A DNA stretch of 15,909 nucleotides, taken from the NCBI GenBank assembly GCA_038240665.1, contig JBBRGN010000087.1, forward strand, positions 1 through 15,909, written 5' to 3'. This document shows, piece by piece, positions 8,901-15,782 of this stretch. How positions within the stretch are numbered: position 1 is the stretch's first letter; every line of letters starts with the position of its first letter. Position numbers and translations under genes: made by a program. A model generated the notes under the pieces. The model was not told where the DNA came from. It saw only the letters and a program-made list of their open reading frames with translations, and did not search any database. The DNA comes from Haliscomenobacter sp038240665 (GTDB taxonomy: Bacteria; Bacteroidota; Bacteroidia; Chitinophagales; Saprospiraceae).

Positions 8901-9101
8901 GGCAATTGGTTATTTGATAAACTAAACCTCAAAAATATAGCTCTGGTGAGCATTCTACCTCAAAGTTTGGAATCCGAAGCTAAGCTCTAGTATTGTGGAC
9001 GCTTCAGTGGTTCTGTATAGATTAAAAACCAATAGTTCAACTTACTTTTAAAACCTCCATCTTCAATCCACCAGATTGTTTTTTGGAGGTTTCTTTTTTT
9101 T
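8901..9101 (+). ncRNA. Predicted structured small RNA, about 200 nt, family unknown
   Basis: This segment has its own promoter (8866-8896) and ends at a strong intrinsic terminator (9051-9101). It contains no ATG, so it is unlikely to encode a protein. Its ends fold together: 8905-8911 pairs perfectly with 9027-9033, and after one bulged A, 8913-8918 pairs with 9021-9026 (one G-T), giving 13 pairs. An inner stem joins 8970-8974 with 9009-9013 and 8976-8980 with 9001-9005, and a small GCTC/GAGC hairpin sits at 8940-8951. The long closing stem recalls 6S RNA, but the internal loop is very asymmetric (about 50 nt against a few), so I do not assign it. I see no tmRNA, RNase P or SRP RNA signatures. 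An alternative is that it is only an untranslated leader upstream of recQ. Start and end are inferred. Confidence 0.5.
9051..9101 (+). terminator. Intrinsic terminator upstream of recQ
   Basis: AAACCTCCA (9051-9059) pairs perfectly with TGGAGGTTT (9084-9092). Within the loop a second stem, CAATC (9064-9068) with GATTG (9074-9078), closes a CACCA loop. After one C comes a run of eight T residues (9094-9101). This is a convincing terminator on the plus strand. It sits about 250 bp after the sensor kinase stop codon, which is best explained if a separate transcript ends here. Confidence 0.85.
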
Positions 9102-9112
9102 GATTATTTTTG
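9082..9112 (+). promoter_or_regulatory. Bacteroidota-type promoter for recQ
   Basis: TTTG at 9082-9085 and TATTTTTG at 9105-9112 are separated by 19 nt and both match the Bacteroidota consensus exactly. The upstream element lies inside the 3' arm of the preceding terminator and the spacer contains its T-run. Transcription would begin near 9117-9121, leaving a leader of about 100 nt before the recQ ATG. I see no riboswitch-like structure in that leader. Confidence 0.65.
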
Positions 9113-9217
9113 CTTTCCGTTAAATTTACTGTCGCCATTGATCAGGGACGAGTCGATCACAATTGGTAGCTTATTGTTGAATCATTCCTTAACTTCGCTT
9201 CCTTCAAAGACAGTATT

Positions 9218-11353
9218 ATGGATTTGCAAATCGCTCAAAAAGCCCTTAAACGATATTTTGGTTATTCCCAATTTCGACCCTTGCAGGAGGAAATCATTCA
9301 GTCGGTTTACGATGGTCGTGATGCACTGGTTCTCATGCCCACTGGTGGTGGTAAATCCATCTGTTACCAAATTCCTGCCGTTACCATGCCCGGTACGTGC
9401 ATTGTGGTTTCGCCATTGATTTCGCTGATGAAAGATCAAGTGGAGGGCTTGCTAACCAACGGCATCAGCGCGGCTTATCTCAATAGTGCGCAGACGGGCG
9501 AAGAACAACGCAGGGTGGAAAATGATTTTTTTGGCGGCAAACTGGATTTGCTGTACATCTCTCCTGAAAAACTGGTTTCTCCAGGTTTTTTGCCCTTGTT
9601 AAAAAGTGTCAAAATCAACCTTTTTGCGGTGGATGAGGCGCATTGTATTTCTTCTTGGGGACACGACTTTAGACCGGAATATACGCAGCTCCGATTTGTA
9701 AAACAACAGTTCCCCAACATCCCTATCGTAGCCTTAACCGCTACCGCTGATAAAATTACGCGTCAGGACATTGCGCAGCAATTACAGATCCAACAAACGG
9801 GATTGGTATACATCGCTTCCTTTGATCGCCCAAATCTTAGCCTTACCGTTGCTCCCGGACAGAAACGGCTGGAACAAATGCTGGAGTTTATTAAAAAACG
9901 ACCCAAACTATCGGGCATTGTTTATTGTCTAAGTCGAAAAAGCACCGAAGAACTTGCTGGCAAATTACAAGCCCAAGGACTCAAAGCGGCAGCTTATCAT
10001 GCCGGTTTGAGCAGCCAGCTGCGCAGCAAAGTACAGGAGGATTTTATCAACGATAAAACACCGATTATTTGCGCTACCATCGCTTTTGGAATGGGTATCG
10101 ACAAATCCAACGTTCGCTGGATCATTCATTATAATTTGCCAAAAAACTTAGAAGGGTACTACCAGGAAATTGGTCGTGCTGGCCGCGACGGCGCTAAAGC
10201 AGATGCTCTATTGTTTTATAGTTTTAATGATGTAGCTGTTCTCCAAGACATCATCAATGGCAATCCCAACGAACAAACGGAGGTTCAGTTGATGAAATTA
10301 GAGCGCATGCGGCAGTACGCTGAAGCATTGGCCTGTCGCCGTCGGATTTTGTTGGCTTATTTTGGTGAAAATACCGAGAAAGATTGTGGTAACTGCGATG
10401 TCTGTAAAGATCCGCCGCAGTATTTTGATGGAACTGTGATTGCCCAGAAAGCCCTTTCTGCCATCTATAGAGTAGACCAGCAAGTGGGCATCAATTTGCT
10501 GATTGATATCCTCAGGGGCTCGAACCGCAAGGAAATTATCCAGTTGGGTTTTGACCAAATTAAGACCTATGGTGTTGGCCGTGAACTGTCACAATGGGAA
10601 TGGCAACAGTATTTGGCGCAACTGGTTAATCTGGGCTACATTGAGGTTGCCTACAATGAAAATAACCTCCTCCGCTTAACCGAGCCCAGTAAAGGCGTGC
10701 TTTTCAACCAGCAAAAGGTACAGCTGGTGAAAACGACCACCTTTAAGGAGCGTCAGGAAAAAGAAAAAGTACAGGTGACCAAGCAAAGTCGCCAGGAGAA
10801 ATACCGCGACGAACTATTTGAAGCGCTGCGTGAAGTCCGTACCACCGTTTCTCGCGTTTTTGGACTGCCTCCCTATTTGGTTTTTAGCGATGCGACTTTA
10901 GAGGAAATGGCTCGACGAAAACCTACAAACGAAAAAGAGATGCTGCAAGTGCCTGGGGTAGGGGAGAAGAAGCTGGAACAGTTTGGTCATTTCTTTTTGG
11001 AAAAACTATTGGAATTGACGGAGCCCAAAGATGGCGGTAATGGTATAAAAACCTCCACTTATCAAATTACGCAGACTTACTTAAAGCAGGGCTTGTCGCC
11101 TGATGAGATCGCCCGAGTACGCGACGTAACCATTGGAACGGTTTTTTCACACATCGCCCACCTTTATGAAAAAGGAGAATCCATTGACATCAGTTTTTTT
11201 GTGACCCAAGAAGAATTACAAACCATTATCAAAAGTTTCCCCTATCTCCAGAAACCCAACACAATGAAGGATATTTCGGAATACTTCGAAGGCAAATACA
11301 ACTACAATCAAATCCGCTTGGCCATCGCTCATCAACGTAAAATGGGGGGATGA
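9218..11353 (+). CDS. recQ: ATP-dependent DNA helicase RecQ
   Basis: RecQ unwinds DNA 3' to 5' in recombination repair and replication-fork rescue. All expected parts are present in 711 residues. The SF2 helicase core has a Walker A motif MPTGGGKS with K46, the DEAH box D139-H142 followed by the RecQ aromatic loop (CISSWGHDFRPEY), ALTATAD, and motif VI in YYQEIGRAGRDG. The zinc-binding site is C373, C390, C393 and C396. A winged-helix RQC domain follows, then an HRDC domain at about 525-600 (ELFEALREVRTT...VPGVGEKKLEQFG). The C terminus continues about 100 residues beyond HRDC with an HTH-like segment (QGLSPDEIARVRDVTIGTVFSHIAHL), as in many Bacteroidota RecQ proteins and unlike the 609-residue E. 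coli enzyme. The ATG start gives the family's normal N terminus (ALKRYFGYSQFRPLQEE). It is a single-gene unit with its own promoter and converges on the phosphodiesterase gene. Confidence 0.96.
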   Translation: MDLQIAQKALKRYFGYSQFRPLQEEIIQSVYDGRDALVLMPTGGGKSICYQIPAVTMPGTCIVVSPLISLMKDQVEGLLTNGISAAYLNSAQTGEEQRRVENDFFGGKLDLLYISPEKLVSPGFLPLLKSVKINLFAVDEAHCISSWGHDFRPEYTQLRFVKQQFPNIPIVALTATADKITRQDIAQQLQIQQTGLVYIASFDRPNLSLTVAPGQKRLEQMLEFIKKRPKLSGIVYCLSRKSTEELAGKLQAQGLKAAAYHAGLSSQLRSKVQEDFINDKTPIICATIAFGMGIDKSNVRWIIHYNLPKNLEGYYQEIGRAGRDGAKADALLFYSFNDVAVLQDIINGNPNEQTEVQLMKLERMRQYAEALACRRRILLAYFGENTEKDCGNCDVCKDPPQYFDGTVIAQKALSAIYRVDQQVGINLLIDILRGSNRKEIIQLGFDQIKTYGVGRELSQWEWQQYLAQLVNLGYIEVAYNENNLLRLTEPSKGVLFNQQKVQLVKTTTFKERQEKEKVQVTKQSRQEKYRDELFEALREVRTTVSRVFGLPPYLVFSDATLEEMARRKPTNEKEMLQVPGVGEKKLEQFGHFFLEKLLELTEPKDGGNGIKTSTYQITQTYLKQGLSPDEIARVRDVTIGTVFSHIAHLYEKGESIDISFFVTQEELQTIIKSFPYLQKPNTMKDISEYFEGKYNYNQIRLAIAHQRKMGG

Positions 11354-11355
11354 TG

Positions 11356-11381
11356 AAAAATGGCCATCGTACCCATGGCTA
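11356..11381 (-). terminator. Possible terminator of the phosphodiesterase operon
   Basis: A 7-bp stem with one G-T pair (11361-11367 with 11375-11381) encloses a 7-nt loop. On the minus strand five T residues follow (11360-11356). The stem includes the stop codon of the phosphodiesterase gene, and the element lies in the 25-bp gap between the two convergent genes. It is short and therefore uncertain. Confidence 0.4.
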
Positions 11382-12314
11382 ATTATCCAGATTGGCCAAA
11401 GCCCGATTGGGGTAATCTGTTATAATGCCATCTACGCCAATCCCCTTGAGGAACAACATCGTTTCGCGGTCATTGACCGTCCATGGTATGATTTTCATGC
11501 GCTGAGCGTGCGCCTTTTGCACCACGTTGGCGGTTACCATTTTGTAGTAAGGACTATAAATTTTGGGCACAAAACCCAGTTCCTCAATATTAGCTTGCAT
11601 ACCGCGGGTGTTTTCTACCAGTAAAGCCAGGGTTGTTTCCGGCGAAAGCTTTTTCACAACCTGGAGCGCCCGCGGATCAAAAGACTGAATACAAACCCGT
11701 TCCTGGATTCCCAATTTTTGGATCACTTCCAATACCAACTGAGCAAAAAAAGCAACCGGAGGATGTTTGATGCCGTCCCAATCGGGTTGACTTTTTATTT
11801 CCACATTGTAAAAAGGCAATACTCTACCATTGTCTCGGCAGTAACTTTCTACCGCTTGGATCATGGTAGAAAAAAGAGGTATATGGGCATCCATGATGAC
11901 TTGTTCGGGGAAGCGACGATTGCCGCGTTTGCCGCAATCATAAGTTTTTACCGTTGCATAAGGCATTTCATAGATCAGCAATTTCTCTTCCATGCTTGGT
12001 TCAACAGGTGAGCCGTCGGGCAAAGAACAAAACTCAGCGGACATCCAAGGATCGTGAGAAACCACCACCTGACTGTCTTTGGTAATGGCCAAATCCAATT
12101 CTAAGGTGCGGATTTGCGGATAATCCAAGGCTTTTAAAAAGGCTGGTATGGTGTTTTCAGGCATTAATCCGCGAGCCCCGCGGTGGCCTTGCCAATCAAA
12201 AGTTGCTGGATCTGGCATCATTCGAGCGGTAGGACTTTTAATTTGGCATGATCCTACAAAAAGAGACAGGACTAAGCCAAAAAAGGTGGAATTATTTTTT
12301 GTAAAAAACTTCAT
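11379..12314 (-). CDS. Glycerophosphodiester phosphodiesterase, lipoprotein
   Basis: The 311-residue protein belongs to the GDPD family, which splits glycerophosphodiesters into an alcohol and glycerol-3-phosphate on a TIM-barrel scaffold. The active site is intact: H44-R45-G46 and P52-E53-N54-T55 in the HRGARGLMPENT motif, E72 and D74 in LELD, and H87-D88 in SHDPW. The C-terminal barrel motifs (IQSFDPRAL, IPWTVND, VDGIITDYP) are also present. The N terminus is a lipoprotein signal with a good lipobox, V20-G21-S22-C23, so it should be anchored in the envelope. Its ATG follows the stop codon of the subtilisin-like peptidase by only 9 nt, so the two are almost certainly co-transcribed with this gene second. 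Family assignment is firm. Whether it scavenges phospholipid head groups or remodels membrane lipids is not visible. Confidence 0.93.
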   Translation of the reverse strand: MKFFTKNNSTFFGLVLSLFVGSCQIKSPTARMMPDPATFDWQGHRGARGLMPENTIPAFLKALDYPQIRTLELDLAITKDSQVVVSHDPWMSAEFCSLPDGSPVEPSMEEKLLIYEMPYATVKTYDCGKRGNRRFPEQVIMDAHIPLFSTMIQAVESYCRDNGRVLPFYNVEIKSQPDWDGIKHPPVAFFAQLVLEVIQKLGIQERVCIQSFDPRALQVVKKLSPETTLALLVENTRGMQANIEELGFVPKIYSPYYKMVTANVVQKAHAQRMKIIPWTVNDRETMLFLKGIGVDGIITDYPNRALANLDN

Positions 12315-12323
12315 AACAATGAC

Positions 12324-14387
12324 TTAAGAATTGTTTCGGCGTGTAACTGATAGTCGAATTTCTAAAATGGTTGAACCGCTTAAGCTGGCACTGCCGCAAA
12401 CTGATCCGTCTTCGCCCTTCAGTAAATTGTTGGAACCGTTTACCTTAGCTTCGTATTTTACCGTATAATCACGGGCAAGAGCGCCCAGTAGTTGAATTTG
12501 GAAACCAACAATTCGCCGTCGTTTGTCTCTGGTTCCAGCAAAGCTTCCCTCTTCAGCAAAAGGAGAAGGGCCTTGCTTGCCAATGAATACTCGGTATTGA
12601 ACACGAATTTCGGGGTGTGGCGGTTGTAAACGCAATTGAAAACCCATCAAGCGATTGTTGGGGTATTGATCGCTAGTCAGCACGCCATCGGTAATGGCTA
12701 CTTCGGATCCCTGGGAAAAATTGGCTTTACCGCTAATGTCAAAAACGTCAAGTGGTTTTAGCGTTGCTTGAGCGTTTTGCACCGCTTTTTGTGCATTGAT
12801 GCGCCCAAATCCATAATAGGCGCTTTGCCCATTGGCATCGTAGCCGCCACTAAGCTTGTCAATTTGATCACAAGAGGCACGTAATATATTTTTCACCTGG
12901 GTCCAAGTTAAATTGGGATTGACTGCCAAAATTAAGGCGGCTACTCCAGCTACACCAGGGCAAGCGCTGGAGGTACCTCCGAAAGTAGCGGTGTAGTTTC
13001 CGTCTAGATCACCAAGGGTGTTTTCCGCATCTTGACCGCTAATATTGTAGCCTTGATTCCCTGGCCGGTCAGTTGTCCATATTCCTGGAGAAGCAGGGCG
13101 CGGATGATTAAGTTCCGGTGCAAAAACGTCATTGCTTGGGAAAGCGCACCAAACAGCTTGGCCAAAATCACTGTATACCGAGCGTTTTCCTTGATCGTTA
13201 CATGCGACTACGGCGATCACTTTGGGGTAACTGGCATAACCATCGAATTGTACATCTTCATTGCCGTTTCCAGCTGCCCAAGTAATCACGCAGCCTTTGC
13301 CGCCTCGACCTTTGGTAGCTGCGTATTCAATGGCGAGCCTGGAACTATCTGGTAATGGGAAATTGGTGCGGTGCAGGGGATCACTGGGGTTGTACCAAGC
13401 GCCGTCCGCGGGTCCCCAACTGCAAGATATAACATCGGCGCCTTTGTCTGCGGCCCAAGCAAAAGCTTTTGATTCTGCTATGGAGCCTAGCCCACCACAG
13501 CGGATGGGCAATAACTTTGCTTCGGGTGCAACTCCTGAAGCTTTGAACATCCCAGCAGCACACGCTACCCCAGCGCAGGCCGTACCGTGGTTTTCATTGG
13601 CATATTTGGGGCGGGCGTCATTTACATTTTGAACTGTATCGCGCGGGAAAACAACTTTACCAGGCGCGCTAAACTCCGGGTGATCATAAGCGACGCCGTC
13701 ATCAATAATGCAGATGGTCGATCCCGCACCTTTGGTGATTTCCCAAGCTTTTTCAATCGCCACATTTTGGTCGATTACTTGGTTGTTGATGGTCGCTTTT
13801 GCAAGGTGCCACTGCATCGGATGAATGGCCTTGTTTTTTTTCTCCATTAACAATTCCGGGTGGCAATATTCCACTTCGGTTTTGGCCAATAACTTTTGGG
13901 AAATGTCAAAAATAGCAAGTCCGGTACCTTCGTTAGCTTCAGCAAAAAACGCATTTACAGCAAAGGTCAATTGCTCTTTTACCGCCAGGCCAAATTCATC
14001 CAGAATAGCAGCACAAACTAGAGGATCAATGTCGTCAAAAAATTTGACAAAAAAATTCTCGGTGTAGACATACAATATGTTGGTCTTATTGTCTTTGAGT
14101 ACGCGACCAGTAAAACGAATACCCTCCTGATCTTTAAGCACTTTGCGCAAGTCGTTGCGGATACTTAATGCACTTGCTTCCTTGCCATCAATGATTCTGT
14201 AAACCGTTACTTGAGCCTCGGGGAAAGCCGCAATGGGATGGATGTTGGCTACCAATGCTCGGGTAGCGATTGGTAGTTCCAATTGCGATAATTGAACCTC
14301 TTTTTGGGTACGGATTACGACCATATCATTGGCTTCTACCAGCTGATAGGTTTGGCCAATCTTGCCACCATAGCGAAAAGTATACAT
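12324..14387 (-). CDS. S8 family (subtilisin-like) serine peptidase
   Basis: This 687-residue protein is a subtilase. The catalytic triad is complete: D229 in IIDDGVAYDHPEF, H267 in NENHGTACAGV and S473 in GGTSSACPGVAG, with the oxyanion-hole N374 in WAAGNGN. The first roughly 190 residues precede the protease domain. They end in a segment (AIFDISQKLLAKTEVEYCHPELL) that resembles fervidolysin-type propeptides, so this part may be an autoinhibitory prodomain. After the protease domain come about 140 residues (from about 545) of a beta-rich-looking region I do not recognise. There is no hydrophobic signal peptide at the N terminus (MYTFRYGGKIGQTYQL) and no obvious type IX sorting domain. It may therefore act in the cytoplasm or leave by another route. 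It is the first gene of an operon with the phosphodiesterase lipoprotein. Its promoter must lie in 14388-14492, where I see no clear consensus. Confidence 0.92.
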   Translation of the reverse strand: MYTFRYGGKIGQTYQLVEANDMVVIRTQKEVQLSQLELPIATRALVANIHPIAAFPEAQVTVYRIIDGKEASALSIRNDLRKVLKDQEGIRFTGRVLKDNKTNILYVYTENFFVKFFDDIDPLVCAAILDEFGLAVKEQLTFAVNAFFAEANEGTGLAIFDISQKLLAKTEVEYCHPELLMEKKNKAIHPMQWHLAKATINNQVIDQNVAIEKAWEITKGAGSTICIIDDGVAYDHPEFSAPGKVVFPRDTVQNVNDARPKYANENHGTACAGVACAAGMFKASGVAPEAKLLPIRCGGLGSIAESKAFAWAADKGADVISCSWGPADGAWYNPSDPLHRTNFPLPDSSRLAIEYAATKGRGGKGCVITWAAGNGNEDVQFDGYASYPKVIAVVACNDQGKRSVYSDFGQAVWCAFPSNDVFAPELNHPRPASPGIWTTDRPGNQGYNISGQDAENTLGDLDGNYTATFGGTSSACPGVAGVAALILAVNPNLTWTQVKNILRASCDQIDKLSGGYDANGQSAYYGFGRINAQKAVQNAQATLKPLDVFDISGKANFSQGSEVAITDGVLTSDQYPNNRLMGFQLRLQPPHPEIRVQYRVFIGKQGPSPFAEEGSFAGTRDKRRRIVGFQIQLLGALARDYTVKYEAKVNGSNNLLKGEDGSVCGSASLSGSTILEIRLSVTRRNNS

Positions 14388-14492
14388 AAGCCTGGAGATT
14401 AAGGAATGAAAGATCAGGGAGTAATATCTGAAAAAACTACATCAAGAACGATATGCGAAAGAAAAGCTTGTGTTAATTATGCGTAAAATAGC

Positions 14493-14527
14493 AAAAGCCT
14501 CTGTAACGCTTGGTTACAAAGGCTTTT
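14493..14527. terminator. Terminator hairpin after tRNA-Ser
   Basis: AAAAGCCT (14493-14500) pairs with AGGCTTTT (14520-14527). After a single C/A mismatch, TGTAAC (14502-14507) pairs with GTTACA (14513-14518) around a 5-nt loop. The A and T ends of the stem provide a T-run on either strand. Its position 13 nt beyond the 3' end of the tRNA on the minus strand makes it the tRNA terminator and separates it from the peptidase operon. Confidence 0.75.
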
Positions 14528-14540
14528 CTAGTTTATAGTG

Positions 14541-14625
14541 CGGAGAGACAGGGATTCGAACCCCGGGAAGTGTTACCTTCGGCGGTTTTCAAGACCGCTG
14601 CATTAAACCGCTCTGCCATCTCTCC
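14541..14625 (-). tRNA. tRNA-Ser (anticodon UGA)
   Basis: The minus strand folds into an 85-nt class II tRNA. The acceptor stem GGAGAGA/TCTCTCC is perfect. The anticodon stem GCGGT/ACCGC holds the loop CTTGAAA with anticodon TGA (complement at 14589-14591). The T-arm contains GGTTCGAAT, and a long variable arm is present, as expected for serine tRNA. It reads UCA codons. The discriminator base is G and CCA is not encoded, so it must be added after transcription. Confidence 0.97.
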
Positions 14626-14682
14626 TCGTTCAAAAAACTCGTACTATTCTATTTAAATAACTCCGAGTGGCTAATGTGGGGG

Positions 14683-14690
14683 CAAAAATA
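14683..14690 (-). promoter_or_regulatory. Probable -7 element for tRNA-Ser
   Basis: On the minus strand 14690-14683 reads TATTTTTG, a perfect TAnnTTTG. The expected -33 position holds only a T-rich stretch without TTG, so the match is half complete. Transcription would start about 50 nt before the mature tRNA 5' end. Confidence 0.45.
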
Positions 14691-14800
14691 ACCGTTGCTG
14701 AGGAAAAAAGAAATATTTCAGACTCTTTTTAATTTTTTTCTTGCGAGCAATTTTAAAATAGCCTCAAGAAATGGCGAAATCAAGCGATTCTCGTTTACTT

Positions 14801-15607
14801 CTAGTCTTCTTTAAACAAAATAGGCTTGAGTTTTGCGCCCGTTTGTTTGAGCAAACGTAGCACCCCTTTTTGACCACCTAAATGAGCTGCACCGATGGCA
14901 AAAAATGTGGAATGCCCATGCGCTAATGCCAATATTTTGTTCGCCATTAGATGATTGCGATCATAAAGTAAAAAACGGCGAGCGCCGCCAATACTTTTTT
15001 TAGCCGCTTTGAACAAACTTTGATAATCACCAGTAGCATACAATTCTATCATTTTGAACAACTCTCGTCGTTCCTTATTGATATTTTTGCCTAGATACAG
15101 CAGGTCTTTTAGTTGTTCTTCCAGGGGAATTTTGTGAAGTACTTGTAACTGCTGTTCCGTCGTTTCCAAGCCATGCCCTTTTTTTCCTTGTCGCCGGGCA
15201 TAATCCCAAAGATATTGATCCAAGGTGTATGGCATTTCGGAAGGCATGAGCTGTTCCTGTACCAATTGACAAAGCACGATGGGTAAGAAATGTTGGAATT
15301 GATCGATATCCAGGCCGCTTGCTTTTTTGATGATCTTGCGGACTTTAAAATATTTCTTTTCAGGCAGGAGTTCAAGCATGCTTTGGTTGTTTGGCAACCG
15401 AGCTTCGTTGATCCAGTTTTGTGAAGTAGGGTCGTCCAAGTCAATTTCCGCTGCAAAATCGGAGCAACGATCCAAGTAGGCGCACCATTCGTTGATGTTA
15501 ATGAATGCTTCTTCACAGCGTGCATGTACGGTTCCCAGTAAATAAGAAGGGGTTAGGTTTTCTTCCAATTCGATTTGCCACAACAGTGTTTGCTTCTTTT
15601 TCTTCAT
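14801..15607 (-). CDS. TraB/GumN family protein
   Basis: The 268-residue protein has the layout of the TraB/PrgY/GumN family, thought to be metal-dependent peptidases related to TIKI proteins. The two paired GxxH motifs are present: G25-T-V-H28 near the N terminus (YLLGTVHAR) and G239-A-A-H242 near the C terminus (FFAIGAAHLGG). E148 in the central GLETTEQQ segment matches the conserved acidic position. Many bacterial members carry a signal peptide or lipobox, but this one begins MKKKKQTLLWQIEL with no hydrophobic core, so it appears cytoplasmic. The ATG at 15605-15607 is the only sensible start, because the family motif begins within 25 residues. The upstream flank holds a 13-bp hairpin at 15636-15668. 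It is transcribed toward tRNA-Ser, and I see no good terminator between them. The biological role in Bacteroidota is not known to me. Confidence 0.82.
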   Translation of the reverse strand: MKKKKQTLLWQIELEENLTPSYLLGTVHARCEEAFININEWCAYLDRCSDFAAEIDLDDPTSQNWINEARLPNNQSMLELLPEKKYFKVRKIIKKASGLDIDQFQHFLPIVLCQLVQEQLMPSEMPYTLDQYLWDYARRQGKKGHGLETTEQQLQVLHKIPLEEQLKDLLYLGKNINKERRELFKMIELYATGDYQSLFKAAKKSIGGARRFLLYDRNHLMANKILALAHGHSTFFAIGAAHLGGQKGVLRLLKQTGAKLKPILFKED

Positions 15608-15635
15608 AAAAAAAGGGTGATGATAAAACAGTTGA

Positions 15636-15668
15636 AGCCGCTGATGGAAGTATTATCCATCAGCGGCT
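15636..15668. repeat. 13-bp perfect hairpin upstream of the TraB-like gene
   Basis: AGCCGCTGATGGA (15636-15648) and its exact complement (15656-15668) flank a 7-nt loop. No T-run follows on the plus strand. On the minus strand TTTT comes 8-9 nt later and a longer T-run lies just before the TraB-like ATG. It may end a minus-strand transcript from the right, or be a structured 5' leader of the TraB-like gene. Confidence 0.6.
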
Positions 15669-15670
15669 AC

Positions 15671-15766
15671 TTACTGCTGCTTAACCCACAGGGTGTTGGG
15701 TCTTTTTATGTAGAAATGCAATATTACAATGCCAACACTTAAAATCGCAATAAAGAAGAAAGAAAA
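15671..15766 (-). other. Hydrophobic 31-codon reading frame without a start codon
   Basis: Between an in-frame TGA (15767-15769) and a TAA (15671-15673) the minus strand reads FSFFFIAILSVGIVILHFYI followed by the polar tail KRPNTLWVKQQ. This looks like one membrane helix with a positively charged end, and the stop is immediately followed by the 13-bp hairpin. There is no ATG or GTG in the frame and only a TTG in its middle. It may be chance, a decayed small membrane protein, or a gene with a sequence error near its start. No family was recognised. Confidence 0.2.
15719..15750 (-). promoter_or_regulatory. Weak promoter candidate for the TraB-like gene
   Basis: On the minus strand TAATATTG (15726-15719) differs from TAnnTTTG at one position, and a TTG lies 21 nt upstream. 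If used, transcription would start near 15712 and the 13-bp hairpin would be inside a leader of about 105 nt. The evidence is weak. Confidence 0.28.
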
Positions 15767-15782
15767 TCAGCTGTGACGGTGA

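Noticed and set aside
8948..8992. A 14-codon frame starting with GTG inside the intergenic RNA.
   Set aside because: Too short, no ribosome site, and no hydrophobic or leader-peptide-like pattern.
8901..9050. The segment as 6S RNA, tmRNA, RNase P RNA or SRP RNA.
   Set aside because: No tmRNA tag frame or terminal tRNA-like arms, no RNase P core motifs and no SRP tetraloop region were seen. The closing stem resembles 6S RNA, but the internal loop is too lopsided to name it.
9138..9419. A 93-codon frame overlapping the recQ start.
   Set aside because: It begins at a TTG, overlaps the conserved RecQ N terminus and Walker A region in another frame, and resembles nothing known.
13261..13632. A 123-codon frame on the plus strand, opposite the S8 peptidase.
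   Set aside because: It overlaps the catalytic region of the peptidase antisense, is alanine/proline-rich in the way shadow frames are, and has no supporting start context.
15690..15715. A 5-bp ACCCA/TGGGT hairpin followed by five T residues on the plus strand.
   Set aside because: No plus-strand gene lies upstream for it to terminate, and a 5-bp stem is easily found by chance.
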